From NCBI RefSeq assembly GCF_900115565.1, contig NZ_FOWW01000012.1, positions 80,774-144,773 of the forward strand: a stretch of 64,000 bases of DNA. The letters are read 5' to 3'. Source of the stretch: Amycolatopsis arida. GTDB taxonomy: Bacteria; Actinomycetota; Actinomycetes; Mycobacteriales; Pseudonocardiaceae. Position 1 is the first letter of the stretch, and each line of letters starts with the position of its first letter. Shown piece by piece: positions 17,342-25,516 of this stretch. The translations under genes and the position numbers were made by a program. Under the pieces are notes generated by a model. It saw only the letters and a list, made by a program, of their open reading frames with translations. It did no database searches and was not told the DNA's origin.

Positions 17342-18328
17342 ATGAGACCGAGCACCCGCGGCCGGCTGGCCGCGGCGGTCCTCGCCGGCCTGCTCGTGTT
17401 GCCCGGTTGCGCCGCGCCTCGGGACGCGGCGCCCAGCCCCGTGGGCGAGGGCGCCGTGCCGCCCCGGTGCGGCCCGGACGGCAGCTACACGATCGGGATG
17501 AGCCAGGCGAACCTTGCCGAGTCCTTCTACCGGCGGCAGGACGAGGACGTGCGGGCGGCCGCCGCGGAGGTGCCGCAGCTCACCGTGCGGTTCGCCGACG
17601 CGGTCGAGGACAACTCGCGGCAGGTGGCGCAGATCGAGGAGTTCCTGCGCCAGCCGGTCGACCTGTTGATCGTCAGCCCGAACGAGCCGACCCCGCTCAC
17701 CGGCATCGTGAAGAAGGCCTTCGACCAGGGCGTTCCGGTGATCGTTTTGGGCCGGGACGTCAAGCGCGACGACTACACCGCGCTGGTCGCCCCCGACGAT
17801 ATCGCCATCGGCAGGGAGGCCGGCCACTTCCTCGCCGGCGCGCTGCCGGACGGGGGCCCGGTGGCCGAGTTGCGCGGGCTGCCCGGCTCGGCGGCGGCCC
17901 GCGACCGGGCCGCCGGGCTGGCGGAGGCGCTGGCCGGCACCTCGACGCGGCTGGTCGCCGCCCGCGACGCCGACTGGCTGCGGGACGAGGCGCGGAGGAT
18001 GACCGCGGAGATCCTCGGCGAGCACCCGGACCTGCGGGGGCTGTTCGCCCACAACGTCGAGATGGCCGAGGGCGCGCACCAGGCGGCCGTGGCCGCCGGC
18101 CGGGCCGATCTGCCGATCGTGGCGGTCACCGGGCTGACGGGCGAGTCCGATGGCGTGGCCGCCGTCGCCGAAGGCCGGTTCGCCGCGCTGGTGTACCACA
18201 GCACCGGCGGCAGGGAGGCGGTCGAGACGTCCCGGCGGCTGCTGGTCGACTGCCAGCCGGTCCCCAAGCGGCAGCCGCTACCCCTGCGGCTGGTCACCCC
18301 CGCCAACGTCACCGACTTCATCCGCTGA
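17342..18328 (+). CDS. Ribose-type periplasmic binding lipoprotein
   Basis: Extracytoplasmic sugar-binding lipoprotein of 328 residues. The signal peptide ends in the lipobox LPGC with acylated C23. The rest is a Peripla_BP_4/RbsB-like two-lobe fold (IGMSQANLAESFYRRQDEDV, DLLIVSPNE, GVPVIVLGRDV). ATG at 17342 follows AGGAG by about 8 nt. No transporter ATPase or permease is adjacent; the nearest related genes are the LacI regulator facing it and an FGGY kinase at 19.7 kb, so it either serves an ABC transporter encoded elsewhere or acts as a sensor. The ligand is inferred only as a sugar. Confidence 0.82.
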   Translation: MRPSTRGRLAAAVLAGLLVLPGCAAPRDAAPSPVGEGAVPPRCGPDGSYTIGMSQANLAESFYRRQDEDVRAAAAEVPQLTVRFADAVEDNSRQVAQIEEFLRQPVDLLIVSPNEPTPLTGIVKKAFDQGVPVIVLGRDVKRDDYTALVAPDDIAIGREAGHFLAGALPDGGPVAELRGLPGSAAARDRAAGLAEALAGTSTRLVAARDADWLRDEARRMTAEILGEHPDLRGLFAHNVEMAEGAHQAAVAAGRADLPIVAVTGLTGESDGVAAVAEGRFAALVYHSTGGREAVETSRRLLVDCQPVPKRQPLPLRLVTPANVTDFIR

Positions 18329-18331
18329 CCC

Positions 18332-18432
18332 CACGTGTCCGCGTGCTGTGTACGTGTCTCCACGTCGTGCGGCGCGGACACGTGTGCGTGGCGCGCGGAC
18401 ACGTGTGCGTGGCGCGCGGACACGGATGTCGG
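18332..18432. repeat. 21-bp repeat cluster with inverted copies between convergent genes
   Basis: CGCGGACACGTG occurs at 18373-18384 and 18394-18405, and diverged (CGCGGACACGGA) at 18415-18426, exactly 21 bp apart. Its reverse complement CACGTGTCCGCG is at 18332-18343, directly after the preceding stop codon. The first and inverted copies make a perfect 12-bp stem with a 29-nt loop. Lying between convergent genes, it may act as a bidirectional terminator. It is the same family as the cluster at 6401-6497. Confidence 0.75.
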
Positions 18433-18453
18433 TGTCGTGGCGGGCACGCGCCG

Positions 18454-19455
18454 TCAGGGGGTGCGGCGCGAGCTGGCGCGGGTGATCAGCGTGGCGGCGA
18501 GGACCCGGGTGCTCGGCCGGCGGGTGCCGTCGGCGATCCGCGCCAGCAGCATCCGCGCGGCCTCCGTGCCGATCTCGTAGGCGGGCTGGGTGACCACGCT
18601 CAGCGGCGGGTCCATCAGCGTTGCCCACGGCACGTCGTCGAACGCCACCACGCCCACGTCCCGGCCCGGTCGCAGCCCGCGCTCGGCCAGCGCCTCCAGC
18701 GCGCCGATCGCCGTGGGGTTGTTGGCGACCAGCAGCGCGTCCGGTGGCTCGGGCAGCGCCAGCAGGTCACCCGCCGCCGCCCGCGCCCCGCTCGGAAGGT
18801 GGTACTCCACCCGGCGCACCCACCGGCCGGTCCGGGGTAGCCCGGCGGCGCGCAGCGCGTCCTGGTACCCGGCGAGCCGGTCGTCGGCGGTGCGCACCCC
18901 CTCCGGTCCGGTCACGCAGCCCACCCTGCGGTAGCCACCGGCCAGCAGGTGCGCCGTGGCCTCCTGCGCGGCGGCCCTGGTGTCCACCAGCACCTGGTCG
19001 GCGGACCGCCCCGTGAGCGGCCGGTCGACCGCCACCACCGGGGTGCCGCGCTGGGTGAGCACGTCCACGCTGGTGGCCGGACCGGTGGGGGAGATGATCA
19101 CCCCGGCCACCCGCTCCTGCAGTGCCACGTCGAGGTAGCGCCGCTCCTTGTCCGGGTTCTCGTCGGAGTTGCACAGCACCACCGAGTACCCGGCGTCCTG
19201 GGCGACGTCCTCGACGCCACGGGCGATCGCGGTGAAGAACGGGTTGGCCACGTCGGAGATGACCAGTGCGAGCACGGCCGTCTCCTGCCGGCGGAGGTTG
19301 CGGGCCAGCCCGTTGGGGTGGTAGCCGAGCTCCTCGGCGGCCGCGAGCACCCTGGCCACCAGCTGCGGGTCCACTGTGGACTTCCCGTTCAGCGCCCTGG
19401 ACACCGTCGCGGTGGAGACACCGGCCCTCGCGGCCACGTCGCTGATGGTCGCCAC
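18454..19455 (-). CDS. LacI-family transcriptional repressor
   Basis: Sugar-responsive repressor of 333 residues. The N-terminal LacI helix-turn-helix is ATISDVAARAGVSTATVSRALNGKSTVDPQLVARVLAAAEELGYHPN, followed by a periplasmic-binding-protein-like effector domain (ALVISDVANPFFTAIARGVED). GTG at 19455 has GAGGAGGGG a few nt upstream and opens exactly at the DNA-binding domain. It faces the binding lipoprotein gene and diverges from the FGGY kinase gene. A 16-bp perfect palindrome between it and the kinase (19523-19538) is the best operator candidate. The inducer is probably the sugar, or its phosphate, handled by the kinase. Confidence 0.92.
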   Translation of the reverse strand: MATISDVAARAGVSTATVSRALNGKSTVDPQLVARVLAAAEELGYHPNGLARNLRRQETAVLALVISDVANPFFTAIARGVEDVAQDAGYSVVLCNSDENPDKERRYLDVALQERVAGVIISPTGPATSVDVLTQRGTPVVAVDRPLTGRSADQVLVDTRAAAQEATAHLLAGGYRRVGCVTGPEGVRTADDRLAGYQDALRAAGLPRTGRWVRRVEYHLPSGARAAAGDLLALPEPPDALLVANNPTAIGALEALAERGLRPGRDVGVVAFDDVPWATLMDPPLSVVTQPAYEIGTEAARMLLARIADGTRRPSTRVLAATLITRASSRRTP

Positions 19456-19522
19456 GCGCCCACCCCTCCTCGTATCCGTTCTCGTCGATCCCGAGCGAGA
19501 ATAATCGACGAAGAAATCGATT

Positions 19523-19538
19523 ACTCGCCGCGGCGAGT
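19523..19538. promoter_or_regulatory. Candidate LacI-family operator (perfect palindrome)
   Basis: ACTCGCCGCGGCGAGT is a perfect 16-bp palindrome with a central CG, the symmetry typical of LacI-family operators. It lies in the divergent region between the LacI regulator (start 19455) and the FGGY kinase (start 19674). A weaker dyad (ATCGA...TCGAT) lies just to its left at about 19504-19521. Binding is inferred from position and symmetry. Confidence 0.55.
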
Positions 19539-19673
19539 GAGTTGACGACGGGAAACGGCGCTGAGCACGCGCGAATGTGACCACCGTCTCCCCGGATGGT
19601 CGTGGGCCGCCTGGCCGCGCCGCGTGGCAGAGTGGCTCGACGTGGGACTCGACGCGTGGTCGCGGAGCTAGCC

Positions 19674-21260
19674 GTGCCGGACGGGTTGCTGTTGGGCATC
19701 GACATCGGCACGGCGAGCGCCAAGGGAGTGCTGGTGAGCCCGCGCGGGGAAGTGCTCGCCAAGGTCGGCCGGGCGCACCGCACGGCGACCCCGCGCCCCG
19801 GCTGGGTGGAGCACGACGCCGAGGCCGTGTGGTGGGCGGACTTCCGTGCGTTGAGCCGGGAGCTGCTCGACGCCGCGGCCGGACGCCCGCTGGCCGGGCT
19901 GGCGGTGAGTGGTATCGGCCCGGTGCTGCTGCCAGCCGACGCGGCGGGCCGTCCCCTGCGGCCGGCGATCCTCTACGGCGTCGACACCAGGGCCACGGCC
20001 GAGATCGCCGAGCTCACCGCCGAGCTCGGCGCCGACGCCATCCTGCGTCGCGCCGGGACGCCGCTGTCGTCGCAGGCGGTGGGCCCGAAGTGGCGCTGGC
20101 TGGCCCGGCACGAACCGGACGTGGCCGCGCGCGCCGAGCTGTTCCTCATGGCCAGCTCCTATCTGGTGCACCGGCTCACCGGCGAGTACGTCCTCGACCA
20201 CCACTCGGCCAGCCAGTGCGACCCGATGTACGACCTGCGCGCGGCGGCCTGGGCCCAGGACTGGGCCCGCCGCGTCGCCCCGACCGTCACCCTGCCCCGG
20301 CTGCTCTGGCCGACCGAGGTGGCCGGCACGGTGACCGCGGCCGCCGCGGCGGAGACCGGCCTGCCGGAAGGGCTTCCGGTCACCGCGGGCACGGTCGACG
20401 CCTGGGCCGAGGCCGCCAGCGTCGGCGTGCGTGAGCCCGGCGACACCATGGTCATGTACGGCACCACGATGTTCCTCGTCCAGGTGCTCACCAACCCGCG
20501 GCCGCATCCGGGACTGTGGACCACCCGGGGCGTCGACCCCGGCACGTACTCGCTCGCGGCCGGGATGGCCACGTCGGGCGCGGTCACCGACTGGCTGCGC
20601 GGCCTGGTCGGCGGGGACTTCGCGACGCTGGTGGCGGAGGCCGCCGAGGTGCCCGCCGGCAGCCGGGGGCTGCTGATGCTGCCGTACTTCGCCGGGGAGC
20701 GCACCCCGCTGTTCGACCCGGACGCCCGCGGTGTCGTCGCCGGCCTGACCACCGGCCACGGCCGCGCCGAGCTGTACCGGGCCGCGCTGGAGGGCATCGC
20801 CTACGGAGTCCGGCACAACCTCGAGGTGATGCGCGACGCGGGCGGGGTGGCGCACCGGCTGGTGGCCGTCGGCGGTGGTGTGCGGGGCGGGCTGTGGACC
20901 CGGATCGTCAGCGACGTGACCGGCGCGGAGCAGCAGGTGCCGGCGGAGACGGTGGGGGCCGCGCTCGGCGACGCGCTGCTCGCGGCCGTGGCCGTGGGCC
21001 TCGACCCGGACGTCGCGGAGTGGAACCCGGTGCGACACACCGTGATCCCGGACGAGCGCGGGACCGCGGTGTACGACGAGTTCTACGTCCGCTACCGCGT
21101 GCTGTACCCGGCCACCGCCGACATCGCGCACTTCCTCGCCGAACGGCAGCGGGACACCCCGGCTCAGAACCCCGCGTCGTCGTGCCACCAGAGCCACCAG
21201 AGCCCCCGAGGTGCCCCGTTGCGCGATGCTGGCGAAGCCCGCGCAGGAGGGGAGCGCTGA
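19674..21260 (+). CDS. FGGY-family carbohydrate kinase (xylulokinase-like)
   Basis: Sugar kinase of about 528 residues phosphorylating a pentulose, hexulose or polyol with ATP. The first ATP-binding block is LLLGIDIGTASAKGVLVSPRGEVLA; a second nucleotide-binding region is YGTTMFL, and the C-terminal FGGY signature region is EGIAYGVRHNLEVM...LVAVGGGVRGGLWTRIVSDVTG. GTG at 19674 was chosen because CGGAG lies about 7 nt upstream; GTG at 19656 and ATG at 19596 are in frame but lack a Shine-Dalgarno sequence. The last ~35 residues (QNPASSCHQSHQSPRG...) are outside the family's fold. The divergent LacI gene probably controls it. The exact substrate cannot be read from sequence. Confidence 0.85.
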   Translation: MPDGLLLGIDIGTASAKGVLVSPRGEVLAKVGRAHRTATPRPGWVEHDAEAVWWADFRALSRELLDAAAGRPLAGLAVSGIGPVLLPADAAGRPLRPAILYGVDTRATAEIAELTAELGADAILRRAGTPLSSQAVGPKWRWLARHEPDVAARAELFLMASSYLVHRLTGEYVLDHHSASQCDPMYDLRAAAWAQDWARRVAPTVTLPRLLWPTEVAGTVTAAAAAETGLPEGLPVTAGTVDAWAEAASVGVREPGDTMVMYGTTMFLVQVLTNPRPHPGLWTTRGVDPGTYSLAAGMATSGAVTDWLRGLVGGDFATLVAEAAEVPAGSRGLLMLPYFAGERTPLFDPDARGVVAGLTTGHGRAELYRAALEGIAYGVRHNLEVMRDAGGVAHRLVAVGGGVRGGLWTRIVSDVTGAEQQVPAETVGAALGDALLAAVAVGLDPDVAEWNPVRHTVIPDERGTAVYDEFYVRYRVLYPATADIAHFLAERQRDTPAQNPASSCHQSHQSPRGAPLRDAGEARAGGER

Positions 21261-21333
21261 ACGCGACCAAGGGGGCCTCGGTGGCGTCGGGGCTCTCCGC
21301 GCGGGGTGGGGACGGGGCCGTCGGACCCGGCCG

Positions 21334-22236
21334 CTAACGGTCGTGGGCGGTGAGCACCCGCAGGGCGTTGCCGGTCACCACGCCGCGCCACTCCAGCACG
21401 GCCGCGGGACCCGGTGGCTGCCAGGCCAGTGGCCAGCCCCCGTCCGGTTGCTGGGCCTCGCCGAGTGCGGTGAGGTGCGCGGCCACCGCGCCGGCCGGGA
21501 ACAGGGGGCGCAGTGGATGGTCGGGGGTCGGCGCGAGGTCGAGCGGGGTCAGCCCGTACCCCTCGCCGGGGTGGAGGTGGAGCAGGGGCATGGCGGCCAT
21601 CCGGTCGGCGAGCTGGGCGCTCCTCCGTTCCGCCCAGGCCCGGTCGGGCGCGGACCGCAAGTACCGCCACGCGTTGCCGGCGGTGTGCGCGTCGGGCGGG
21701 TCCGCCGCGGCGACGAGCGCGTCGATCTCCCCGCGGCAGAAGGACTCCGCGGCGTCCAGCCAGGTCGAGGAGAGGCCGAGCATCCGCAGCCGGGCGACGA
21801 TGTTCCCGGTCGGGTTCAGCCCGGGTGGGAACCGGCAGTCGCCCCAGTGCGCGGCACGCGGGTGGCCGGCGGCGGAGGGCAGCACGATCGGCAGCCCGCC
21901 GCCGGGCGCGGCGACCTCGGCCAGGTAGGGCAGCAGGCCCGCGGCGAGCTCGCGGGCGCGGCCCCGCACCTCGGGGTCGTGGCCGGCGGGGGAGTCGAGC
22001 ACCTGCTCCACCACCTCGAGTCCGAAGTCGACGGCGAGCGGCTGGCTGTCCGGGGCGCGGACGTCGGGCTCCAGCGCGTGGCCGAGCCCGCCGCCCGGGT
22101 TGCGGTAGGCCGCGAGGGCGTCCAGCACGCCGTGGGCGTCGCCGGTGCCGCCGTGCAGCGCGGCGAGTCGGCGCTCCAGCAGCCGGGCGTGGGTGGTGAG
22201 GAACTCCGCGGCGCGGCCGAGGTCGGGTGTGCTCAT
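21334..22236 (-). CDS. Prenyltransferase/terpene-cyclase-like alpha-alpha toroid protein
   Basis: Protein of 300 residues with repeating helical blocks and a QxxDGGW-type motif near its C-terminus (EAQQPDGGWPLAWQPP), plus YRNPGGGLGHALEPD near the N-terminus. This is the alpha-alpha toroid signature shared by squalene/hopene cyclases and prenyltransferase beta subunits. The DxDD catalytic motif of class II cyclases is not seen, so cyclase activity is not claimed. ATG at 22236 lies 10 nt from the end of the AraC gene on the same strand, suggesting co-transcription. Function unknown. Confidence 0.6.
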   Translation of the reverse strand: MSTPDLGRAAEFLTTHARLLERRLAALHGGTGDAHGVLDALAAYRNPGGGLGHALEPDVRAPDSQPLAVDFGLEVVEQVLDSPAGHDPEVRGRARELAAGLLPYLAEVAAPGGGLPIVLPSAAGHPRAAHWGDCRFPPGLNPTGNIVARLRMLGLSSTWLDAAESFCRGEIDALVAAADPPDAHTAGNAWRYLRSAPDRAWAERRSAQLADRMAAMPLLHLHPGEGYGLTPLDLAPTPDHPLRPLFPAGAVAAHLTALGEAQQPDGGWPLAWQPPGPAAVLEWRGVVTGNALRVLTAHDR

Positions 22237-22246
22237 GGCGCTGACG

Positions 22247-22954
22247 CTAGCCCGCCGGCACGCCGGCCGGCTTGCCGGAAACGGTCACCCACGCCGGGAA
22301 GAACGCGCCGGGGGACAGCCCGGTGAGCTCCTGGCAGTCCCGGCACAGGTGCGCGTGGTCGGCGTAGCCGGCGCGGGCCGCGAGGTCGGCCAGGCCGGCC
22401 GCCCGCGCGGCCATCCGGATGGCCCGCTGCAGCCGGGCGACCCGCAGATACCGCGCCGGCCCGTAGCCGACGGCCGCGGTGAACCGCCGGCGGAGCTGGC
22501 GCTCGCCGAGGCCGAGCCCGGCGGTGGCCGGGCCGAGCCGGACCCCGGCGGTCAGCCGGGCCAGCAGCACACCCAGCCGCGGGTCCGGTGCCCCGGTGAG
22601 GCGGCTGGCGACGACGTTGGGCAGCGCCGCGGGCTCGGCCAGCAGCCGGTCGGCGATTCCGCGCCCCCACAGGTCGGCCAGCGGGACCCGCAGGTCGCGC
22701 AGCTCGTCGGCGGCGACGCCGAGGGCGCGGGGTGCGTGGCCGGGGTGGAACCGCAGGCCGTGTACCAGCGCGCCGGCGGGTAGCGCGGTGTGCCAGGCGC
22801 GGGTGTCCGGGCCGGCGACGATCACCTCGCCGGCGCCGACGACGATGTCGACGCAGCCATCCGGCACGATCCGCTTGCGCTCGGGCATCCTGGTGCGCCA
22901 CAGGCAGCGGATCGCCGGCCGGAGCGGGGTGGGCGGCGGGTGCTCGACGTACAT
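22247..22954 (-). CDS. AraC-family transcriptional regulator
   Basis: Regulator of 235 residues. The N-terminal half (VPDGCVDIVVGAGEVIVAGPDTR...GLRFHPGHAP) is the DUF6597-type sensory domain common in actinobacterial AraC proteins. The C-terminal ~100 residues carry the AraC DNA-binding domain (LGLGERQLRRRFTAAVGYGPARYLRVARLQRAIRMA...LADLAARAGYADHAHLCRDCQELTGLSPGAF). ATG at 22954 diverges from the NUDIX gene, and the gene precedes the toroid protein by 10 nt. Target unknown. Confidence 0.88.
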   Translation of the reverse strand: MYVEHPPPTPLRPAIRCLWRTRMPERKRIVPDGCVDIVVGAGEVIVAGPDTRAWHTALPAGALVHGLRFHPGHAPRALGVAADELRDLRVPLADLWGRGIADRLLAEPAALPNVVASRLTGAPDPRLGVLLARLTAGVRLGPATAGLGLGERQLRRRFTAAVGYGPARYLRVARLQRAIRMAARAAGLADLAARAGYADHAHLCRDCQELTGLSPGAFFPAWVTVSGKPAGVPAG

Positions 22955-23000
22955 GGGTGCATTATGCCGGCGGGGTCCGACAGCGAGTTACGGTGAACGC

Positions 23001-23408
23001 ATGCCGAGCCCGCCGATGATCGACAGCCTCGCGTGGATCTTCGTCCGGGATCGCCGGTTGCTCGGCGTGCGCACCCGGGGCAGGGCGAAGTTCTACCTCC
23101 CTGGCGGCAAGCGCGAGGAGGGGGAGAGCGACGTCGCCGGGCTGTGCCGGGAGATCCGCGAGGAGCTGGGCGTCGAGCTGGACCCGCTGAGCTTCCGCCT
23201 GTTCGCGGTGTTCGACGAGCGGGCCGACGGCTACGCCGACGGGCGCAGGGTGCACATGACCGCGTACCGGGCGGCGCACCGCGGCGAGTTCGTGCCGGGG
23301 CGGGAGATCGCCGAGCTGGCGTGGCTGTCCTCGGCCGACGCGCCGCGCTGCCCGCCCGCGGGCCGGCGGGCGCTGCGGTTGCTCGCCGAGTCCGGCGAGG
23401 TCGACTGA
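23001..23408 (+). CDS. NUDIX hydrolase
   Basis: Pyrophosphohydrolase of 135 residues. The NUDIX box is complete near residues 36-58: G-K-R-E-E-G-E-S-D-V then AGLCREIREELGVEL (pattern Gx5Ex7REUxEExGU). The N-terminus IDSLAWIFVRDRRLLGVRTRGRAKFYLPGGK is the usual first strand and glycine loop. The substrate, a nucleoside diphosphate derivative, cannot be assigned. ATG at 23001 is used; the frame extends upstream but that overlaps the AraC gene. Confidence 0.9.
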   Translation: MPSPPMIDSLAWIFVRDRRLLGVRTRGRAKFYLPGGKREEGESDVAGLCREIREELGVELDPLSFRLFAVFDERADGYADGRRVHMTAYRAAHRGEFVPGREIAELAWLSSADAPRCPPAGRRALRLLAESGEVD

Positions 23409-23433
23409 GCCCGGTACGGCACGATCGGGGGCC

Positions 23434-24192
23434 GTGACGAACGCGTCGATCGTGCCGGGACCCGCGCTGTTCGCCGTGCTGGCGGTGCTCCTGCTGGCCG
23501 CGGCCGTGGTCGTGACGCGTGGGCAGGTGGGCTCGGGGCGCGCAGTGGTCGTCGCCGGAGTGCGGGCGGCGGTGCAACTGGCGGTGGTGTCGCTGCTGAT
23601 CGCGGTGATCCTGCGGTCCGGGTGGTGGACCGCCGGGTTCGTCGCGCTGATGTTCTCGGTCGCGGTGGTGACCTCGGCGCGGCGGATCGGCGCGCCGAGG
23701 GACGTGCTGTGGGTGGCTGTGGCGATCGGGTCCGGGGTGGCGCCGGTGCTGGCGCTGGTGCTGGCCGCCGGTGTGGTGCCAGTTCGGCCGGTCGCGGTGG
23801 TGCCGGTGGCCGGGATCGTGATCGGCGGGGCGATGACCGCGACGTCGCAGGCGGCGCTGCGGTCGCTGGACGACCTGCGCACCCGGTACGGCGAGTACGA
23901 GGCGGCGCTGGCGCTTGGGTTCCCGCAGCGGCCGGCCGCGCTGGAGATCGCCCGGCCCGCCGCGGGGCACGCGTTGGTGCCGGCGCTCGACCAGACCCGA
24001 ACGGTGGGGCTGGTGACCCTGCCCGGTGCCTACGTCGGGATGCTGCTCGGTGGCGCCAGCCCCGTCCAGGCCGGCGCGACGCAGCTGCTGGTGCTCATCG
24101 GGTTGCTCGCCGCGCAGTCGGTGGCGGTGCTGGTGACCGTGCACCTGGTCGCGGCCCGCCTGCTGCACGCCGACTGGCGCCGTCACGGCTGA
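23434..24192 (+). CDS. FetB/UPF0014-like ABC transporter permease
   Basis: Integral membrane protein of 252 residues with about seven hydrophobic segments. It matches the FetB (YbbM, UPF0014) family, implicated in iron export in E. coli: PGPALFAVLAVLLLAAAVVVTR, VRAAVQLAVVSLLIAVIL and LDQTRTVGLVTLPGAYVGMLLGGASPVQAG, with QTRTVGLVTLPGA highly characteristic. GTG at 23434 follows the NUDIX stop by 25 nt. The partner ATPase (FetA) is not adjacent, so it must be elsewhere or missing. Metal specificity is inferred from the family. Confidence 0.85.
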   Translation: MTNASIVPGPALFAVLAVLLLAAAVVVTRGQVGSGRAVVVAGVRAAVQLAVVSLLIAVILRSGWWTAGFVALMFSVAVVTSARRIGAPRDVLWVAVAIGSGVAPVLALVLAAGVVPVRPVAVVPVAGIVIGGAMTATSQAALRSLDDLRTRYGEYEAALALGFPQRPAALEIARPAAGHALVPALDQTRTVGLVTLPGAYVGMLLGGASPVQAGATQLLVLIGLLAAQSVAVLVTVHLVAARLLHADWRRHG

Positions 24193-24251
24193 CCTGTCTC
24201 GTTCCGGTCTCTTCCGGCCGGATGGCCCCCTTGTCCGCCTAGGCTGCCCCG

Positions 24252-24917
24252 GTGAGGCGAATTCTGTGGTCGTTGCTCTGCGGTGTCGTCGTGTTCGGCG
24301 TGGGGGCGTGCGGTCCGCATCCTGATGTGCAGCTGGAGGCCCCGGCCGACGTCCAGTCGGCGGTGCGCGCGGCGTTCGACACCTACTGAACGGCCGCAAT
24401 CGACCAGGACGGCGCGACGGCCGTGACCGTGCTGGCCACGTCGGTGTACGGGTTCTACGACGAGGCGCGCGAGCTGGCGCTGACCGCGACGGAGGACCAG
24501 CTCACCGGCCACGGGCCGGCCACCCTGCTGACCGTCTACGTGATGCGGGCCGAGTTCACCGGGGAGGAGCTGAGCACCTACACGCCGGAGGAGCTGGTGC
24601 GCGGCGCGGTCGACCTGGGGTTGGTGAACGGCGACACGCTGCGTGAGGTGGAGCTGGGAGGCGTCACCGCGGACGGCGACGCGGCGTCGGCGCGGGTGCT
24701 CGGGCGGAGCAGCACGACGCTCCGCCAGCTGGACTTCCAGCGGGAGGGCGACGCGTGGAAGGTGGACCTCACACCGCTGCTCGCGGCCATGGACGAGCTG
24801 CTCGGTCAGGCCGCCGCCCAGCAGGACGCCACGGTGAAGGCGATGGTCGACCAGGTCGTGGTAAACCGCTACGGGGAGGAGGTGGCCGCCTCCCTGCGCG
24901 AGCCGCTGTCCGACTGA
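24252..24917 (+). pseudogene. Lipoprotein gene interrupted by an in-frame TGA
   Basis: GTG at 24252 opens a lipoprotein: basic start MRRILWSLL, hydrophobic core and lipobox GVGAC with C20. After 45 codons (ending FDTY) TGA occurs at 24387-24389. The same frame then continues without a stop for 175 more codons (TAAIDQDGATAVTVLATSVYGFYDEAREL...), with sensible composition and an ordinary mixed alpha/beta pattern. A TGG codon mutated to TGA is the simplest explanation, giving FDTYWTAAIDQDG. A sequencing error or very recent inactivation are equally possible. No known family was recognised; re-start at GTG 24423 would lack the export signal. Confidence 0.75.
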
Positions 24918-24991
24918 CGGCGTCGGACCCCGGCCAGCTCGCACCCCGACCCCATGGGCTTGCGACTCCGCGCACCAGGTCCCGCGCGGGG

Positions 24992-25492
24992 TCAGGCCGG
25001 GGCGAGCCCGCCCTCGGGCTCCGTCGTGACCCGGTCGCTCGATGGCGCGCCGGTGGCCTCCCGGACGCCGCGCACGGCCAGCCGGTCGGCCCGCTCGTTC
25101 TCCGGGTGGCCGGCGTGGCCCTTGACCCAGTGCCACTCCACCCGGTGGTCCGCGGCGGCCTCGTCGAGCCGGCGCCACAGGTCGGCGTTCTTCACCGGCT
25201 GCCGGGCGCTGGTCTGCCAGCCGTTGGCCTTCCACCGCGGGAGCCAGGACGTGATGCCGTTGCGCACGTAGGTGCTGTCGGTGTAGATCCGCACCACCGC
25301 GGGCCGCGTCAGGCTCTCCAGCGCCCGGATCGGCGCGGTCAGCTCCATCCGGTTGTTGGTCGTCGGACCGGCGTCGCCGCCGTACAGGTCCCGCTCGTGC
25401 GGGCCGTACCGCAGCACCGCGCCCCACCCGCCCGGCCCGGGATTGCCGCTGCAGGCGCCGTCGGTGTAGATGTCCACGACCGGTTCGTCCAC
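24992..25492 (-). CDS. rnhA: Ribonuclease HI
   Basis: Cleaves the RNA strand of RNA/DNA hybrids in replication and R-loop removal; 166 residues. The four catalytic acidic residues are visible: D in [17 protein letters not shown] (about residue 11), E in NNRMELTA (about 49), D in IYTDSTYV (about 71) and D in NERADRLA (about 137). The C-terminal ~25 residues ([19 protein letters not shown]) are an extra tail. ATG at 25492 follows the metallo-beta-lactamase gene, on the same strand, by about 24 nt. Confidence 0.95.
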   Translation of the reverse strand: MDEPVVDIYTDGACSGNPGPGGWGAVLRYGPHERDLYGGDAGPTTNNRMELTAPIRALESLTRPAVVRIYTDSTYVRNGITSWLPRWKANGWQTSARQPVKNADLWRRLDEAAADHRVEWHWVKGHAGHPENERADRLAVRGVREATGAPSSDRVTTEPEGGLAPA

Positions 25493-25516
25493 CCCGCGGA
25501 CCCTACCCGGCCGCGC

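Noticed and set aside
18329..18450. Possible CRISPR array from the regularly spaced repeats
   Set aside because: Units are 21 bp and contiguous, without unique spacers, and no cas genes are near.
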